64,000 nucleotides of DNA, taken from NCBI GenBank assembly GCA_963781035.1, contig CAWAEN010000007.1, forward strand, positions 1 through 64,000, read 5' to 3'. The position numbers and the translations under genes are program-made. Of the stretch, positions 22,547 through 32,454 are shown piece by piece (within the stretch, counting starts at the first letter, position 1; the number at the start of each line of letters is the position of its first letter). The notes below the pieces were generated by a model, which was not told the DNA's origin, ran no database searches, and saw only the letters and a program-made list of their open reading frames with translations. The DNA is from SZUA-35 sp963781035. Lineage in GTDB: Bacteria > Actinomycetota > Acidimicrobiia > Acidimicrobiales > SZUA-35.

Positions 22547-23257
22547 GTGACCGGGCAGCCCGAGCAGACCATTCCGAGCGATCTTCCCTCCGACAGCGAC
22601 GAAGCGGACGACTTCGTGATCGTCGCAATCGACGGGCCCGCTGGTTCGGGCAAGTCAACGGTTGCCAAACGGTTGGCCGTCGCACTCGACCTCGACTACC
22701 TCGACACCGGGGCGATGTATCGATCGGTGACCTTCGCCGCGCTCGCCCGTGGCATCGACCCGGACGGCGACGCGGAACGTATCGCCGAGGTCGCCCGCGT
22801 GTCGGACATCGACGTTCGGGCAGACGGCACGGTTCGCGTCGACGGCATCGACGTCACCACCCAGATCCGAGGCCCCGAAGTCACGCGAGCGGTGTCAGCT
22901 GTGGCGTCCATCCCGGAAGTCAGAGCCGAGTTGGTGAGCCGTCAACGCGAGTGGGCACGGCGACGCAACGGCGGCGTCCTCGAGGGTCGCGACATCGGTT
23001 CGGTCGTCTTCCCCGACGCTCGGTTGAAGGTCTATCTCAACGCGTCACCCGATGTGCGAGCCTCGAGGCGGGCCGGAGAGGTCACCGATCTCGACTACGA
23101 CACTGTGGCTGCCGATCTGGCTCGCCGCGACGCCTATGACAGCGGACGGGCCGCCGACCCGCTGATGCGCGCCGACGGCGCGATCGAGATCGACACCAGC
23201 GACTTGACGATCGACGAGGTGGTGGCTCTCCTCACCGAACGAGTCCACGGCCATTGA
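22547..23257 (+). CDS. cmk: Cytidylate kinase
   Basis: Cmk phosphorylates CMP and dCMP. P-loop GPAGSGKSTVAKRLA is at about residue 32, followed by DYLDTGAMYRSVT and GRDIGSVVFPDA, with C-terminal RRDAYDSGRAADPL. The GTG start is 7 nt after TAGGTT (22534-22539), which supports it over further upstream in-frame codons. A 23-residue acidic N-terminal extension precedes the core. The TGA overlaps the TTG start of plsC. Confidence 0.94.
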   Translation: MTGQPEQTIPSDLPSDSDEADDFVIVAIDGPAGSGKSTVAKRLAVALDLDYLDTGAMYRSVTFAALARGIDPDGDAERIAEVARVSDIDVRADGTVRVDGIDVTTQIRGPEVTRAVSAVASIPEVRAELVSRQREWARRRNGGVLEGRDIGSVVFPDARLKVYLNASPDVRASRRAGEVTDLDYDTVAADLARRDAYDSGRAADPLMRADGAIEIDTSDLTIDEVVALLTERVHGH

Positions 23258-23962
23258 GCGAAGGCACCGGCAACGGTCTCGCTGATCGCGGGTTCAGCGG
23301 CCCACTGAGCCGCCCATCCCGCTGGTTCTATCGCAGCACTCGAGTCGTTGTTCATGGCGTTCTTCCGTACCTGGTGCCGGATGACAGTGATCGGGAGCGA
23401 CCGCGTGCCGGCCACAGGTGGGTTCATCCTGGCCGCGGGTGGGCACCGATCGATACTCGACACACCGATCGTCGCCGGCACCACCAATCGCGTACTCCGC
23501 TACATGGGTGCCGAGAAGTACTTCGACGTGCCGGGTCTCTCGTGGTTTCTTCGCTCAGCGGGCGGTTTCCCGGTGCAACGTAATGCAACCGATCGCGACG
23601 CGCTCCGGCTCAGTGAAGAAGTGTTGCGCAGCGGTGAACCGCTCGTGATCTATCCAGAGGGCACCCGATTCAGCGGACCAACTGTGCAGCCGTTGCAGCA
23701 GGGGGCGGCCTTCCTTGCGTGCCGGGCGCAGGTGCCGATCGTGCCGGTGGGGCTCGGTGGCACCGAACGGGCCTGGCCGAAGAGCGGACGGTTCATTCGT
23801 CCGACCAAGGTGGCACTCGTCGTCGGCGAACCGATGATTCCCCCGCTGCCCGAGGACGGTCGTCGGGTCAAACGCTCGTCCGTGCGGGCCTTCAGCGATC
23901 AGCTCCACGAGCGGCTCCAAGAACTGTTCGACGAGGCGCAGGAGCGCGCCGGCACCACGTGA
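23254..23962 (+). CDS. plsC: 1-acylglycerol-3-phosphate acyltransferase, PlsC-like (frameshifted)
   Basis: A membrane-associated acyltransferase of phospholipid synthesis, about 235 aa. The catalytic HX4D motif is HRSILD and the glycerophosphate-binding motif is YPEGTRFSG. Start is a TTG overlapping the cmk stop. The first 32 residues lie in one frame and the rest in another; removing one T near 23353 gives RVVVMAFFRTWCRM. A cmk-plsC pair is common in bacteria. Confidence 0.85.
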
Positions 23963-25093
23963 ACCCGGCTGACTGGAAGCTGGTTCGCCACCCGCCGACG
24001 ACGAACCGATCGCTCCAGGCTCATGACGCCGCCGACACACTCGTGCTCGCCGAGCTCGGGTCAACCTCGCTCGACCGGGTGATGGTGGTCAACGACGGGT
24101 TCGGTGGACTGTCGATCCCGTTGGTCGGCGCCGGAGCGGAGGTCGTCGCCTGGGGAGACTCGGTGCTCGCAGAAGCAGCCGTCGCCCGCAATCTCGCACA
24201 GCAACGGATTGGCCGAGCGACGCCGTTCAGTTCGTGGCCTCCACTGCATGTCCCGCCGGACGATTCGATGCCGTGCTGATCAAGGTCCCGAAGACATCGG
24301 CGCTCCTGGAGGCGCAGCTCGTCGGCATCCGGAGACTGATCGTTGTCAGAGGGAACACGGGTGATCGGAGCAGGGATGGTGAAACACATCCACACGAGCA
24401 CCGTCGCTGCGTTCGAGGCGATCATCGGGCCCACGGTCACCTCGCTGGCGACCAAGAAGGCGCGGTTGATCCATCCGACCTTCGATCCCGATCGTCGACC
24501 GGACTCCCCGCGAACCGACCCGTTATCGAACCGAGCCCGATGGCGAGGGCCGGAGCGTCGATGTGATCAGCCGGGCCAACGTCTTCTCGCAGTCGAAGCT
24601 CGACATCGGGACTCGCCTGCTGCTGGCCCATCTTCCAACGGTGCCCGATGGCGGAGCCGTGCTCGACCTCGGCTGCGGCAATGGTGTTCTCGGTGCCTCG
24701 CTGGCGCTGACGTTCGACGGAGGCTCCATCACCTTCACGGATGTCTCCCACGCTGCGGTCGCGTCGGCCAGGGACACGTATGTCGCAACCATGGGCGACG
24801 ACGACGATCGCGCCCGATTCCACTCGGTTGATCTGGCGGCCGGCGTTGCCGATCGATCGATCGATGTCGTGGTCATCAACCCACCGTTCCACGATCAACA
24901 TGTGGTCGGCGACGACACGGCTCGGCGAATGTTCGCCGAAGCTGAACGAGTGCTGCGGCCGGGGGGAGAGGTGCGAGTGATCGGGAACCGACACCTCGGG
25001 TATCACCGACTGCTCGGTCGACGGTTCGGAGCGGCAGAAGTCGTGGCGTCGAATCCGAAGTTCGTGGTGCTCAGCGCTCGCCGGCCGGAGTAG
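23959..25093 (+). CDS. rlmG: RlmG/RsmC-type rRNA (guanine-N2)-methyltransferase (multiply frameshifted)
   Basis: A two-domain rRNA m2G methyltransferase of about 375 aa. The N-terminal pseudo-methyltransferase half contains VLIKVPKTSALLEAQL and MVKHIHTSTVAAFE, with SLATKKARL at its end. The catalytic half has VLDLGCGNGVLGASLAL and the target-base motif NPPFHDQH. The coding path uses three frames, changing near 24220, 24335 and 24500-24560, so the sequence here is unreliable. GTG start overlaps the plsC stop. Its 3' end overlaps the convergent transporter gene by about 90 nt. Confidence 0.78.
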
Positions 25094-26667
25094 CCGCCGC
25101 GTCGTTCGTCAGCATTCGATGCGCTCTCGCCTCTCGAGCCCGTGTCTTCGGCCGCCAACGCCGTGGTCGTTCTGAGTTCGAGTTCGGGCAGGAACCAGAC
25201 GATGACGACGAGGATCGCCATCACGGGGATGGCCGACCAGAAGACGGCGTTCGAGCCAACGGCAACAGCCTCTTCGACGGCGCGACGCAGCGACGGCTCG
25301 AGGGCAGCGATGTCGTCAGGGGTCGACAGCAACTCGTCGACGTCGACGGAGGAGTCGAGGTCGGCGAGCTCGCTGGTGATCCTCCCCGTCAGCAAGGCTC
25401 CGAAGGCGCCGACACCCAACGTCTGGCCCAGCGTGCGGAAGAAGTTGATGGCGGCGGTGCCGGTCCCGAGGTCGGGGAGGTCGAGGGAATTCTGCGTTGC
25501 CGTTGTCATGGTCGGGAAGGCAACACCCATCGAGAAGCCCATGACGACAAGCCACGGGATTGCGGACGCCGCTGTGCTGTCGGCGTCGAGGAAGGTGAAC
25601 GAGATCAGCGAAGCGAGGGTGAGTGCAGGCGCCACCTGCACGAGCCTGAGGTAGCGGCCGGTCCCGGTGGTGACCCGCCCGGCCAGGTAGGAACCGATAC
25701 TGACAGCGATGCTCATCGACGCCAAGATGAGACCGGCCCGGGTGGCCGATTCCTCGAGCGACACCTGGAAGAAGAGCGGGAAGAAGGCCAGCACTCCCAT
25801 GCCGGCAATCCCGTACACCGCATTCCCGGCGATCATGATGCGGAACGTCGGGTTGCCGAACAGTCGCATCGGCAGGAGCGGTTCCGGTGCTCGCTGTTCC
25901 CACAGCACGAAGCCGACGGCGCCGACAGCGGCAATCACGAGCAAGCCGATGATCTGAGGCGAGCCCCACGAGTAGGCGCCGCCGCCAAGGGCGAGCCCGA
26001 AGATCAAGGAGGTGACCGCGGTGACCAGGATTGCCGCGCCGCCGATGTCGAGCACGTGCTCGCGAGGCGGCAGCTGGAAGGTCAGGTTGCGGTGGATGAC
26101 GGTGGTGGCGATCAGGCCGAGAGGAATGTTGATCAGGAAGATCCAGCGCCACGACGCCACGTCGACGAAGACGCCGCCGATCACCGGACCGACCAGCGCC
26201 GAGAAGGTGAAGTTCATCGTGTAGTAGGCCATGTAGCGACCACGTTCTCTCGGCGAGAAGATGTCCCCGATCACGATGAACCCCATCGCCATCAGGCCGC
26301 CGCCACCGATGCCCTGGAGGCCTCTCGACACGATCAGTTGCCACATCGTCTGTGAGGCTGCGGCCATGACCGAGGTGACGACGAAGATCGCAAGGGCGGC
26401 CTCGGTGAGTACTCGCCGTCCGTAGAGGTCGCTGAGCTTGCCGTAGAGAGGTGTCGCCGCCACGGATCCGAGGAGGTAGGCGGTGAGCACCCACGGCAAC
26501 TGATCGATCCCGCCGAGGTCGCCGGCGATCGTCGGCAGGGCGGTGGAGACGGCCGTGCCGTCGAGGGAGGCGAGGAATGTCGACACGAGCATCCCGATGA
26601 AGATCGAATGCGTCTGTCGTCTGGTCAGCGATCCGGTGACTCCGTGCTGCGTCGGTGCGCTTGCCAT
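25003..26667 (-). CDS. DHA2-family MFS drug efflux transporter
   Basis: A drug:proton antiporter-like membrane protein of about 554 aa with some 14 hydrophobic segments. MFS motif A is seen as LYGKLSDLYGRRV, and the N-terminal FLASLDGTAVSTALPTIAGDL is characteristic of the EmrB/QacA (DHA2) group. I chose the ATG at 26667, with GGGAAG 7 nt upstream, over an ATG seven codons earlier. The C-terminal 35 residues are low-complexity and overlap rlmG antisense; the true stop may lie earlier if an indel is present. Confidence 0.88.
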   Translation of the reverse strand: MASAPTQHGVTGSLTRRQTHSIFIGMLVSTFLASLDGTAVSTALPTIAGDLGGIDQLPWVLTAYLLGSVAATPLYGKLSDLYGRRVLTEAALAIFVVTSVMAAASQTMWQLIVSRGLQGIGGGGLMAMGFIVIGDIFSPRERGRYMAYYTMNFTFSALVGPVIGGVFVDVASWRWIFLINIPLGLIATTVIHRNLTFQLPPREHVLDIGGAAILVTAVTSLIFGLALGGGAYSWGSPQIIGLLVIAAVGAVGFVLWEQRAPEPLLPMRLFGNPTFRIMIAGNAVYGIAGMGVLAFFPLFFQVSLEESATRAGLILASMSIAVSIGSYLAGRVTTGTGRYLRLVQVAPALTLASLISFTFLDADSTAASAIPWLVVMGFSMGVAFPTMTTATQNSLDLPDLGTGTAAINFFRTLGQTLGVGAFGALLTGRITSELADLDSSVDVDELLSTPDDIAALEPSLRRAVEEAVAVGSNAVFWSAIPVMAILVVIVWFLPELELRTTTALAAEDTGSRGESASNADERRGGYSGRRALSTTNFGFDATTSAAPNRRPSSR

Positions 26668-26716
26668 GCCGCAGCTTCCCAGACTCACCGCTGAGCCCCA
26701 AGTCCGAGGGGATGGG

Positions 26717-27235
26717 TCAGTCTCCGGTGGCGCCGTCGATCGATTGGCGGATGTAGTCGGCGTGGCCGCAATGCCTGGCGTACTCCTCGATCATGTGAAC
26801 GATGATCCAGCGAAGGTTCCAGGGCCTGTCATCGACCTGCCTGACCCGCTCGGAGAGTTGGTCGAGCGACGAAGCGGCCGTGGTGGTCGCCCGGCTTCGA
26901 GCGACGGCCTCGCGGAAGAGTTCGCGAAGCTCGTCTCCGGTCTGTTCACCGGCGTGATGGAACTCCCAATCGGCGTCGTCATCCCACGGGATCGAGGCCC
27001 ATGGCTCGATTTCGTCGCGTCCGGCGAATTGGTAGTCGAACCACGAGTCCTCCACGAGCGCCATGTGCATGAGCAGCCCACCGATGGTGAGGTCCGAGGG
27101 CGCGCAGGGTTGCGCCAGCTGAGCATCATCGAGGCCGTCGGCCTTGCGGAGGAGGACGACCCGGTAGTAGTCGAGCATTTCACCGAGCGTGGTCGGTTCG
27201 TCCGCCGCCCGTTGCATGACAGGCAGATCGGGCAT
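26717..27235 (-). CDS. DinB/DUF664 family protein
   Basis: A 172-aa four-helix-bundle protein of the DinB-like superfamily. LGEMLDYYRVVLLRKADGLDDAQL and LTIGGLLMHMALVEDSWFD are typical of DUF664, with metal-ligand His residues in HMALVE and WIIVHMIEEYARHCGHADYIR. Members include thiol-dependent transferases; the substrate is unknown. Its ATG overlaps the ispH stop (TGATG), so it is the second gene of the ispH transcript. Confidence 0.85.
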   Translation of the reverse strand: MPDLPVMQRAADEPTTLGEMLDYYRVVLLRKADGLDDAQLAQPCAPSDLTIGGLLMHMALVEDSWFDYQFAGRDEIEPWASIPWDDDADWEFHHAGEQTGDELRELFREAVARSRATTTAASSLDQLSERVRQVDDRPWNLRWIIVHMIEEYARHCGHADYIRQSIDGATGD

Positions 27236-28310
27236 CACAGCGTCACCAGCACGTCTGATGCCCCGATCTGGCGATCGTTGAGCTCGGGACGGCCATCGAG
27301 ACTGCCCCCGAGGCCGACCGTGGCGACGAGGTCGATGGCGGTGAGGAGTTCCCGCAGGTTCCGAGGAGGGGGGAAGTACTCGTCCTCGTCGGTGATGCGG
27401 ACTTCCTCGACGCCGTTGGTCGGGGCCAGGTAGTCGATCACGGCTTGGACCACGTCTTCGGGGGCGGATGCACCTGCGGTGACTCCGATGGTGCCGCTGA
27501 GTCCGTCTGGCAGTTCGTCCGGGCCGTTCACCCGGAACACCTGAGGGCAACCGGCCTCGGTGGCCAGTTTGGCCAAGGCGTTGGTGTTGGAGCTGTTGGC
27601 CGATCCGATCACCACGACGGCGTCGCAGCGATCGGCGATGGACATCAGGGCTGACTGCCGGTTGGTGGTGGCGAAGCACAGGTCGCTGCGGCCCGGGTTG
27701 CCAGAGGTCGGGGAAGCGCTCCTTGGCCGCATCGGCGACTTGGCTCCAATCACGATGTGACAGGGTCGTCTGCGCCAGCAGCGCCGTCGGTTCCTCGAAG
27801 TCGGGGAGAGCGGCGACCTCCTCGACCGATTCGACCCTGCTGATGGAATCCGGGGCGACCGCCATGGTGCCGACCGCCTCCTCGTGGCCGTCGTGGCCGA
27901 CGTAGATGACCCGGTATCCCTTCTTGGCTCTGACCTTGACCTCGTGATGGACCTTGGTGACCAGCGGGCAGACAGCATCGACGACGTAGCTGCCGCGTTG
28001 TCGGGCGGCGCTGACCACCTCGGGGGCCGATCCGTGGGCCGACAGCATGATCGGCTCGACCCTCGGGAACCTCGTCGATGTCGTCGACGAAGACGACCCC
28101 GAGCTCCACGAACCGGTCGACGACCAGCTTGTTGTGGACGATCTCGTGGTAGCAGTAGACGGGCGGCTCGAAGGCCCGCACCATCCAGCTCAGCGCCTTG
28201 ATCGCCATCTCGACCCCGGCACAGAATCCACGGGGGGCGCAGAGCAGGACCTGGTCGACCGTGGCCGGCCCGGTGGAATCGTTCTGATCGGGAGCGGGTC
28301 GTTCTGACAC
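27235..28310 (-). CDS. ispH: 4-hydroxy-3-methylbut-2-enyl diphosphate reductase (frameshifted)
   Basis: IspH is the last enzyme of the MEP isoprenoid pathway, making IPP and DMAPP with a 4Fe-4S cluster. The three cluster cysteines are in CAPRGFCAGVEMA, DAVCPLVTKVH and DLCFATTNRQSAL. Substrate-binding HEIVHN, LSAHGSAPE and GSANSSNTNAL are also visible. Frame changes occur near 28060 and 27700; all three pieces are needed. The GTG start lies 7 nt after TAGCCT on the minus strand (28318-28323). Essentiality of IspH argues for sequencing error. Confidence 0.88.
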
Positions 28311-28315
28311 GAGGG

Positions 28316-29092
28316 TCAGGCTAGCCAGCCGGGCTTGACGGCGGCCGGTCCGAGCTCGCTACCCGGCGGTTTCGCCCTCCTCGGTGCTGTGGCTCGACAT
28401 CCAACGATTGCCGGTACCACTCGATCATTCGCCGCGTTGCTTCTGCCTGAACCGGATCTTCGGGAACGGCACGTTCTTCCAGGTGACGCAGGGTCTGCGT
28501 TCTGCGGTGCACTTCGCGATCGCTCCGGCTGGGAAACCCGTTCGTGTACCGCGCGGGAACGAGATCCAGGGCCAGGTTGACGATCTCCGGACAGGTCTCC
28601 AGGCACTTGGCGGTGCTGGTGATCTGCCGAGCGGCCGCCAGTGACGTTGGTTGGCAGGACTTCGAGACCGGACCGCCCACCCGGGCCGCTGAGCAGTTCA
28701 CCAACTGCTGCGATCGCGATTTCGCGAATCGCCGGAACCGGATCGGTGGTTCGGAGGGCGACGATCTGAGCGGCGCCGGGACTGCGCAGCCACTGGCAGG
28801 CCAATTCGACCGCCGCTTGGCGGACGAAACCGTCTGGGTGACATGCGAACAGCACGGCGAGACCCGGCTGCTCCAACGCAAGACTTCGCGCTCGCTCCGC
28901 GGTGAGCTCTGCCCACGGACCATCGGTCACCGTGCGCTTTCTGATTTCCCCGTCGACGCGGGCCGAGATCCCGCTGTACGCCATCTGTACGAACCGGGGG
29001 TCGTCCATCACCGCCCCTGATGCGTCGTCGAGGATTGCACGTTCGGCCAGGACGATCAGTCGAGCAGCGCGGTCCTTCTTGGAGGTTGCCAC
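28316..29092 (-). CDS. Hypothetical protein, HEAT-like (frameshifted)
   Basis: I do not recognise a defined family. The first two thirds show helical HEAT-like repeats (RARSLALEQPGLAVLFACHPDGFVRQAAVEL written across two helices, then DPVPAIREIAIAAVGELL). The frame changes near 28660, after which a basic C-terminal part reads CLETCPEIVNLALDLVPARY. Starts with GTG, 4 nt after the stop of the upstream lyase-like gene, so it is probably in the same operon. It ends 5 nt before the ispH start and overlaps the ispH promoter. Confidence 0.55.
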   Translation of the reverse strand: MATSKKDRAARLIVLAERAILDDASGAVMDDPRFVQMAYSGISARVDGEIRKRTVTDGPWAELTAERARSLALEQPGLAVLFACHPDGFVRQAAVELACQWLRSPGAAQIVALRTTDPVPAIREIAIAAVGELLSGPGGRSGLEVLPTNVTGGRSADHQHRQVPGDLSGDRQPGPGSRSRAVHERVSQPERSRSAPQNADPASPGRTCRSRRSGSGRSNAANDRVVPAIVGCRATAPRRAKPPGSELGPAAVKPGWLA

Positions 29093-29096
29093 GGCT

Positions 29097-29853
29097 TCAG
29101 CGGGCGTAGAGCGAGGTGCCGTGTTCCATCATCTCGCTCATCACCTCGGTGAGACGGCGGGCGGTGGCGTTGTACATGGCGCCGCCGACCGACACCCGGC
29201 GAACACCGAGTGCTTCGAGCTCCGGCACCGACGGACCGTGGGGTCTGGCCAGGAAGTTGATCGGTCGATCGACAGCGGCAATGACGGCGCTGATGTCTGC
29301 CGCCGTGCTGAGGCCAGGGGCGTAGAGGACGTCGGCTCCGGCGGCTTGGAAGGCCTGGAGTCTGCTGATGGTGTCGGCGAGGAGGTCGGGCTCCGATCGG
29401 TACAGGTGGTTCTCGGCTCGGGCGGTGAGGACCAATCCGTGCTCCGCGCACGCTGCGGCGGCTTCGCTCGACTGCCTCGGCGGCAGTCTCGATCGGGTCG
29501 ATCCTGCCGGTGACGGGGTGGTAGTCCTCGATCGAGCATCCGGCGGCGCCGGCGTCCGCCAATCGGCGGATCGTCCCGGCGATCCCGCCCGGACCGTTGG
29601 GGAAGAGGCGCTCCGAGTCGACGTTGAGGGGGACGCTGATGAAGGCAGTGAGGTCCGTCACGTGAGCGAGCAGCTCATCGAGGGTGAGCTCTTGGTCGTT
29701 CTTGCCGATCGATCGGGCGAAGCCGGAGCTGGTGGTGGCGAGGGCCAGGCAGCCTGCGTCCTGCATGATCTTCGCCGAGCCGCGGTCCCACGGGTTGGGC
29801 ATGACGAAGGTGCCCTCCTCGTGGAGTGCGCGGAAGGTGGGTGTCGAGTTCAT
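29097..29853 (-). CDS. Isocitrate lyase/PEP mutase family protein (frameshifted)
   Basis: A C-C bond lyase-like protein of about 250 aa in the ICL/PEPM superfamily. It starts with TFRALHEEGTFVMPNPWDRG and has the family signature GAAGCSIEDYHP, close to phosphonopyruvate hydrolase/oxaloacetate decarboxylase-like members. The C-terminal part (LTARAENHLY, GADVLYAPGL, RPHGPSVPELEALGVRR) is in another frame joined near 29465. The ATG overlaps the upstream gene's stop (ATGA). Exact substrate unknown. Confidence 0.82.
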
Positions 29854-31046
29854 GGTCGGATCCATTCCTCGCTGGTCAGGCGGTAGAGCACGTGGTGGGC
29901 CAAGGGACTGTCGGCGTGGACCCGAGGATGGTCGAAGTCGTCGCTCGGGTCGGTGGTGAGACCGAGCTTTTCCATCACCCGTCGTGACCTGAGGTTGATG
30001 GCCGCCGTGAACGACACGATCTCGGGGAACTCGAGTCGTTCGAACCCGTCGGCCACGGCCCGCTCGGCCGCTTCGGTGGCGTACCCGCGGCCCCAGGCCC
30101 AACGGTCCAGTCGCCAACCCACCTCCACCGTCGGCGTGAAATGAGCAGCGAACGTCGCCGGCCAGAGTCCGACGAAACCGGCGAATCGTCCGGCCGTTCC
30201 TTCCAGGATGTCGACCGCCCAGAGTCCGAACCCGTTGTCCTCGAAGTGATGTTCGATGCGATCGACGAAGGCGTCGCTCTCGGCTCTGGTCAGCGCAGCG
30301 TGGAAGAACTCCATCACTTCCGGATCGGCGTTCATCGCGGCAAACGGCTCTCGGTCCTCTGGCGTCCAACGCCGCAGCCGGAGTCGTTCGGTCTCCAGAG
30401 TGGGAATCGGAGCCGGAATCGACATCAGTCCGCGACCCGTGGTGGGCGCAGTGGAGACCGACCCGTCCCATTCCGACAACGGTGCGCAGTGCCAGGCCCA
30501 ATCGGTGAGGCGCGGTCGGTCGGGGAGGGCGACCCGGCCATTGGCCCATCGCAACTGACTCCATGGGTCGGCGGTGTCGGTGATCCATGGGAACAGTCGG
30601 CGGAGGACGGGCTCGACGAGATCAGACGGCGCCTCGAAGCTGACCCGAAGCCCTCTCGCCGCATCGTCGGTGTGGATGAGCATCTCGTCGCAGGCCATGG
30701 CGGCGAACCCGGAGGGGTCGGCCGTGCCCATGGGGTGGAAACCGCGCGCGGTCGACGGTGACGCCTCGACCACCGATGCAACGATGTGGGCGTACGTCCG
30801 GAGTGTTTCCACCACCTCGCCCGCGTCGCCTTCGGTCCTGACCCGGTGTTCGACCGGCCCGAGGTCGGCTCCGCCCGCAGCCAAGTCGATGGCGTACCAG
30901 AGGCAGCCCTCGGCGGTGTGACCGACCACCTCGACCACGGACATGTCGAGATCGGGGACGGGCGCGTTCCAGTTCCCGCCGAGATGGTCTCGGAGGAAAC
31001 CGACACAGGAGTCGGATGTTCTGCGGACGTGATCAGCATCAACCAC
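29850..31046 (-). CDS. MDMPI/DinB-like domain fused in frame to GNAT acetyltransferase
   Basis: One open frame of 398 codons. Residues 1-200 resemble the mycothiol-dependent maleylpyruvate isomerase/TIGR03083 domain (VVEVVGHTAEGCLWYAIDL, ACDEMLIHTDDAARGL). Residues 208-398 form a RimJ/RimL-type GNAT N-acetyltransferase (LETERLRLRRW, WAWGRGYATEAAERAV, NLRSRRVMEKLGL). In a neighbouring frame the first domain would end PPRVAD with a TGA that overlaps the GNAT ATG at 30425 (TGATG), so this may be two coupled genes joined by an indel near 30430-30445. The GTG start is 7 nt from TACGAT (31054-31059). Confidence 0.75.
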   Translation of the reverse strand: MVDADHVRRTSDSCVGFLRDHLGGNWNAPVPDLDMSVVEVVGHTAEGCLWYAIDLAAGGADLGPVEHRVRTEGDAGEVVETLRTYAHIVASVVEASPSTARGFHPMGTADPSGFAAMACDEMLIHTDDAARGLRVSFEAPSDLVEPVLRRLFPWITDTADPWSQLRWANGRVALPDRPRLTDWAWHCAPLSEWDGSVSTAPTTGRGLMSIPAPIPTLETERLRLRRWTPEDREPFAAMNADPEVMEFFHAALTRAESDAFVDRIEHHFEDNGFGLWAVDILEGTAGRFAGFVGLWPATFAAHFTPTVEVGWRLDRWAWGRGYATEAAERAVADGFERLEFPEIVSFTAAINLRSRRVMEKLGLTTDPSDDFDHPRVHADSPLAHHVLYRLTSEEWIRP

Positions 31047-31067
31047 GACCGAGATCGTAGATCGAGG

Positions 31068-32454
31068 TCAGCTCGGTCGGAGCTCCAAGCCTTCCGGCCG
31101 CCAATGGCGGCCGGCGAACACGAACTGGTTGACCGTGCAATGCCGCTCGAGGAAGCCCGCTTCGCAATACGCGAGATAGAAGCGCCACAACCGCACGAAT
31201 CGCTCGTCGAGCCCGAGGGCATACACCTCGTCGAGCCGGGAATCGAAGGTCTGGCGCCACTGGCGGAGCGTTTCGGCGTAGTGCGCCGACAGGTCTTCGA
31301 CGTCGATGACCTGCATCCGTGTCGCTGAGCTCACCGACTTGGTGATGGCGCCGATCGACGGAAGGAATCCGCCGGGGAAGATGAACCGCCGGATGAAGTC
31401 CTCGGTGTTCTTGGTTCGTTCGTATCGCCGATCGGGGACACAGATGGCCTGGATGGCGGCGAGACCGTCGTCCTCGAGGCAGCGTTCGATCGTCGCGAAG
31501 TAGTTGTCGTAGTCGCGCCAGTCGACCGCTTCGATCATCTCGATCGACACGACCCGGTCGTACCGGCCCTCGAGATCGCGCCAGTCGCTGTCGAGCAGGG
31601 TGACGTCGTCCGATCGACCGGCCAGCCCGACCCGGTGGGTTGCCTCCTTCAGCTGCTCCTTCGAGATGGTGGTGGTGGTCACTCGGCACCCGGTGGTGTC
31701 GACCGCTCGCAGGGCGAACCCGCCCCAGCCGGTCCCGATCTCGAGCACCGAGTGGTCGGACGAGACGCCGAGCTTGTTCAGCAAGCGGTCGTACTTGTGG
31801 CGGGAACCCTCGGCCAGCGCAGCTTCGGCGGAGGGGAAGATGGCGGAGGAGTAGGTGAGCGTCTCGTCGAGGAAGATCCGGAAGAAGTCGTTTCCGAGGT
31901 CGTAGTGGCTTGCGATGTCCTCTCGGTTTCGCGAACGGCCGGGTGTGGGGAGTGCCGCTCTGATCCGGTCGGTCGCCCAGCCCGTTGCGTTCGAGATCCG
32001 GTTGCGGAGCTCGTCGATGGGTTCGAGGCTGCGGATGATCGATCGGACCACGGTCACCGGGTCGTCGCTGTCCCACCAACCCTCGAAGTAGCCGCGGCCG
32101 AGCCCGATCGACCCCTCCTTCACCAGCGACGTCCACGCTCGGGAGTCGAGCACCTCGAGGGTGGCAATCAGCTGGTCACCGTTCAGATCGAGAGGCGCCC
32201 CGAGGGTCGTGATGCGGTCGCCGGCGCGAACCTCCGACTCGCCGACAGGGGTTTGGAGCCCGGCGCCGCCCCGTTCGATGATGACGACCCGATCCCGCTC
32301 GATCCGGTCGAGCAGACGCAACACGGCGGATCGTGCGGCTCTCGCCGCGATGCCGGGAGCCGCGTCCGGGGTGTGGCCGGCTCGCCGAAGCAGCCGTTCG
32401 GGCTGGACCGGCCCGGTGGGACCGTCGGTCGTGGCGATGTAGCTGGTCGGTCAT
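31068..32454 (-). CDS. Cyclopropane-fatty-acyl-phospholipid synthase-like methyltransferase
   Basis: A SAM-dependent methyltransferase acting on unsaturated acyl chains of phospholipids, about 460 aa. SAM motif VLEIGTGWGGFALRA, the family segment IASHYDLGNDFFRIFLDETLTYSSAIF, and C-terminal RLWRFYLAYCEAGFLERH are clear. The main frame begins with a GTG at 32324, but homologous-looking sequence (TSYIATTDGPTGPVQPERLL) continues upstream to the ATG at 32454, which overlaps the DUF1365 stop (ATGA). One extra base near 32445 interrupts it. Third gene of a FAD oxidoreductase-DUF1365-Cfa operon. Confidence 0.88.
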
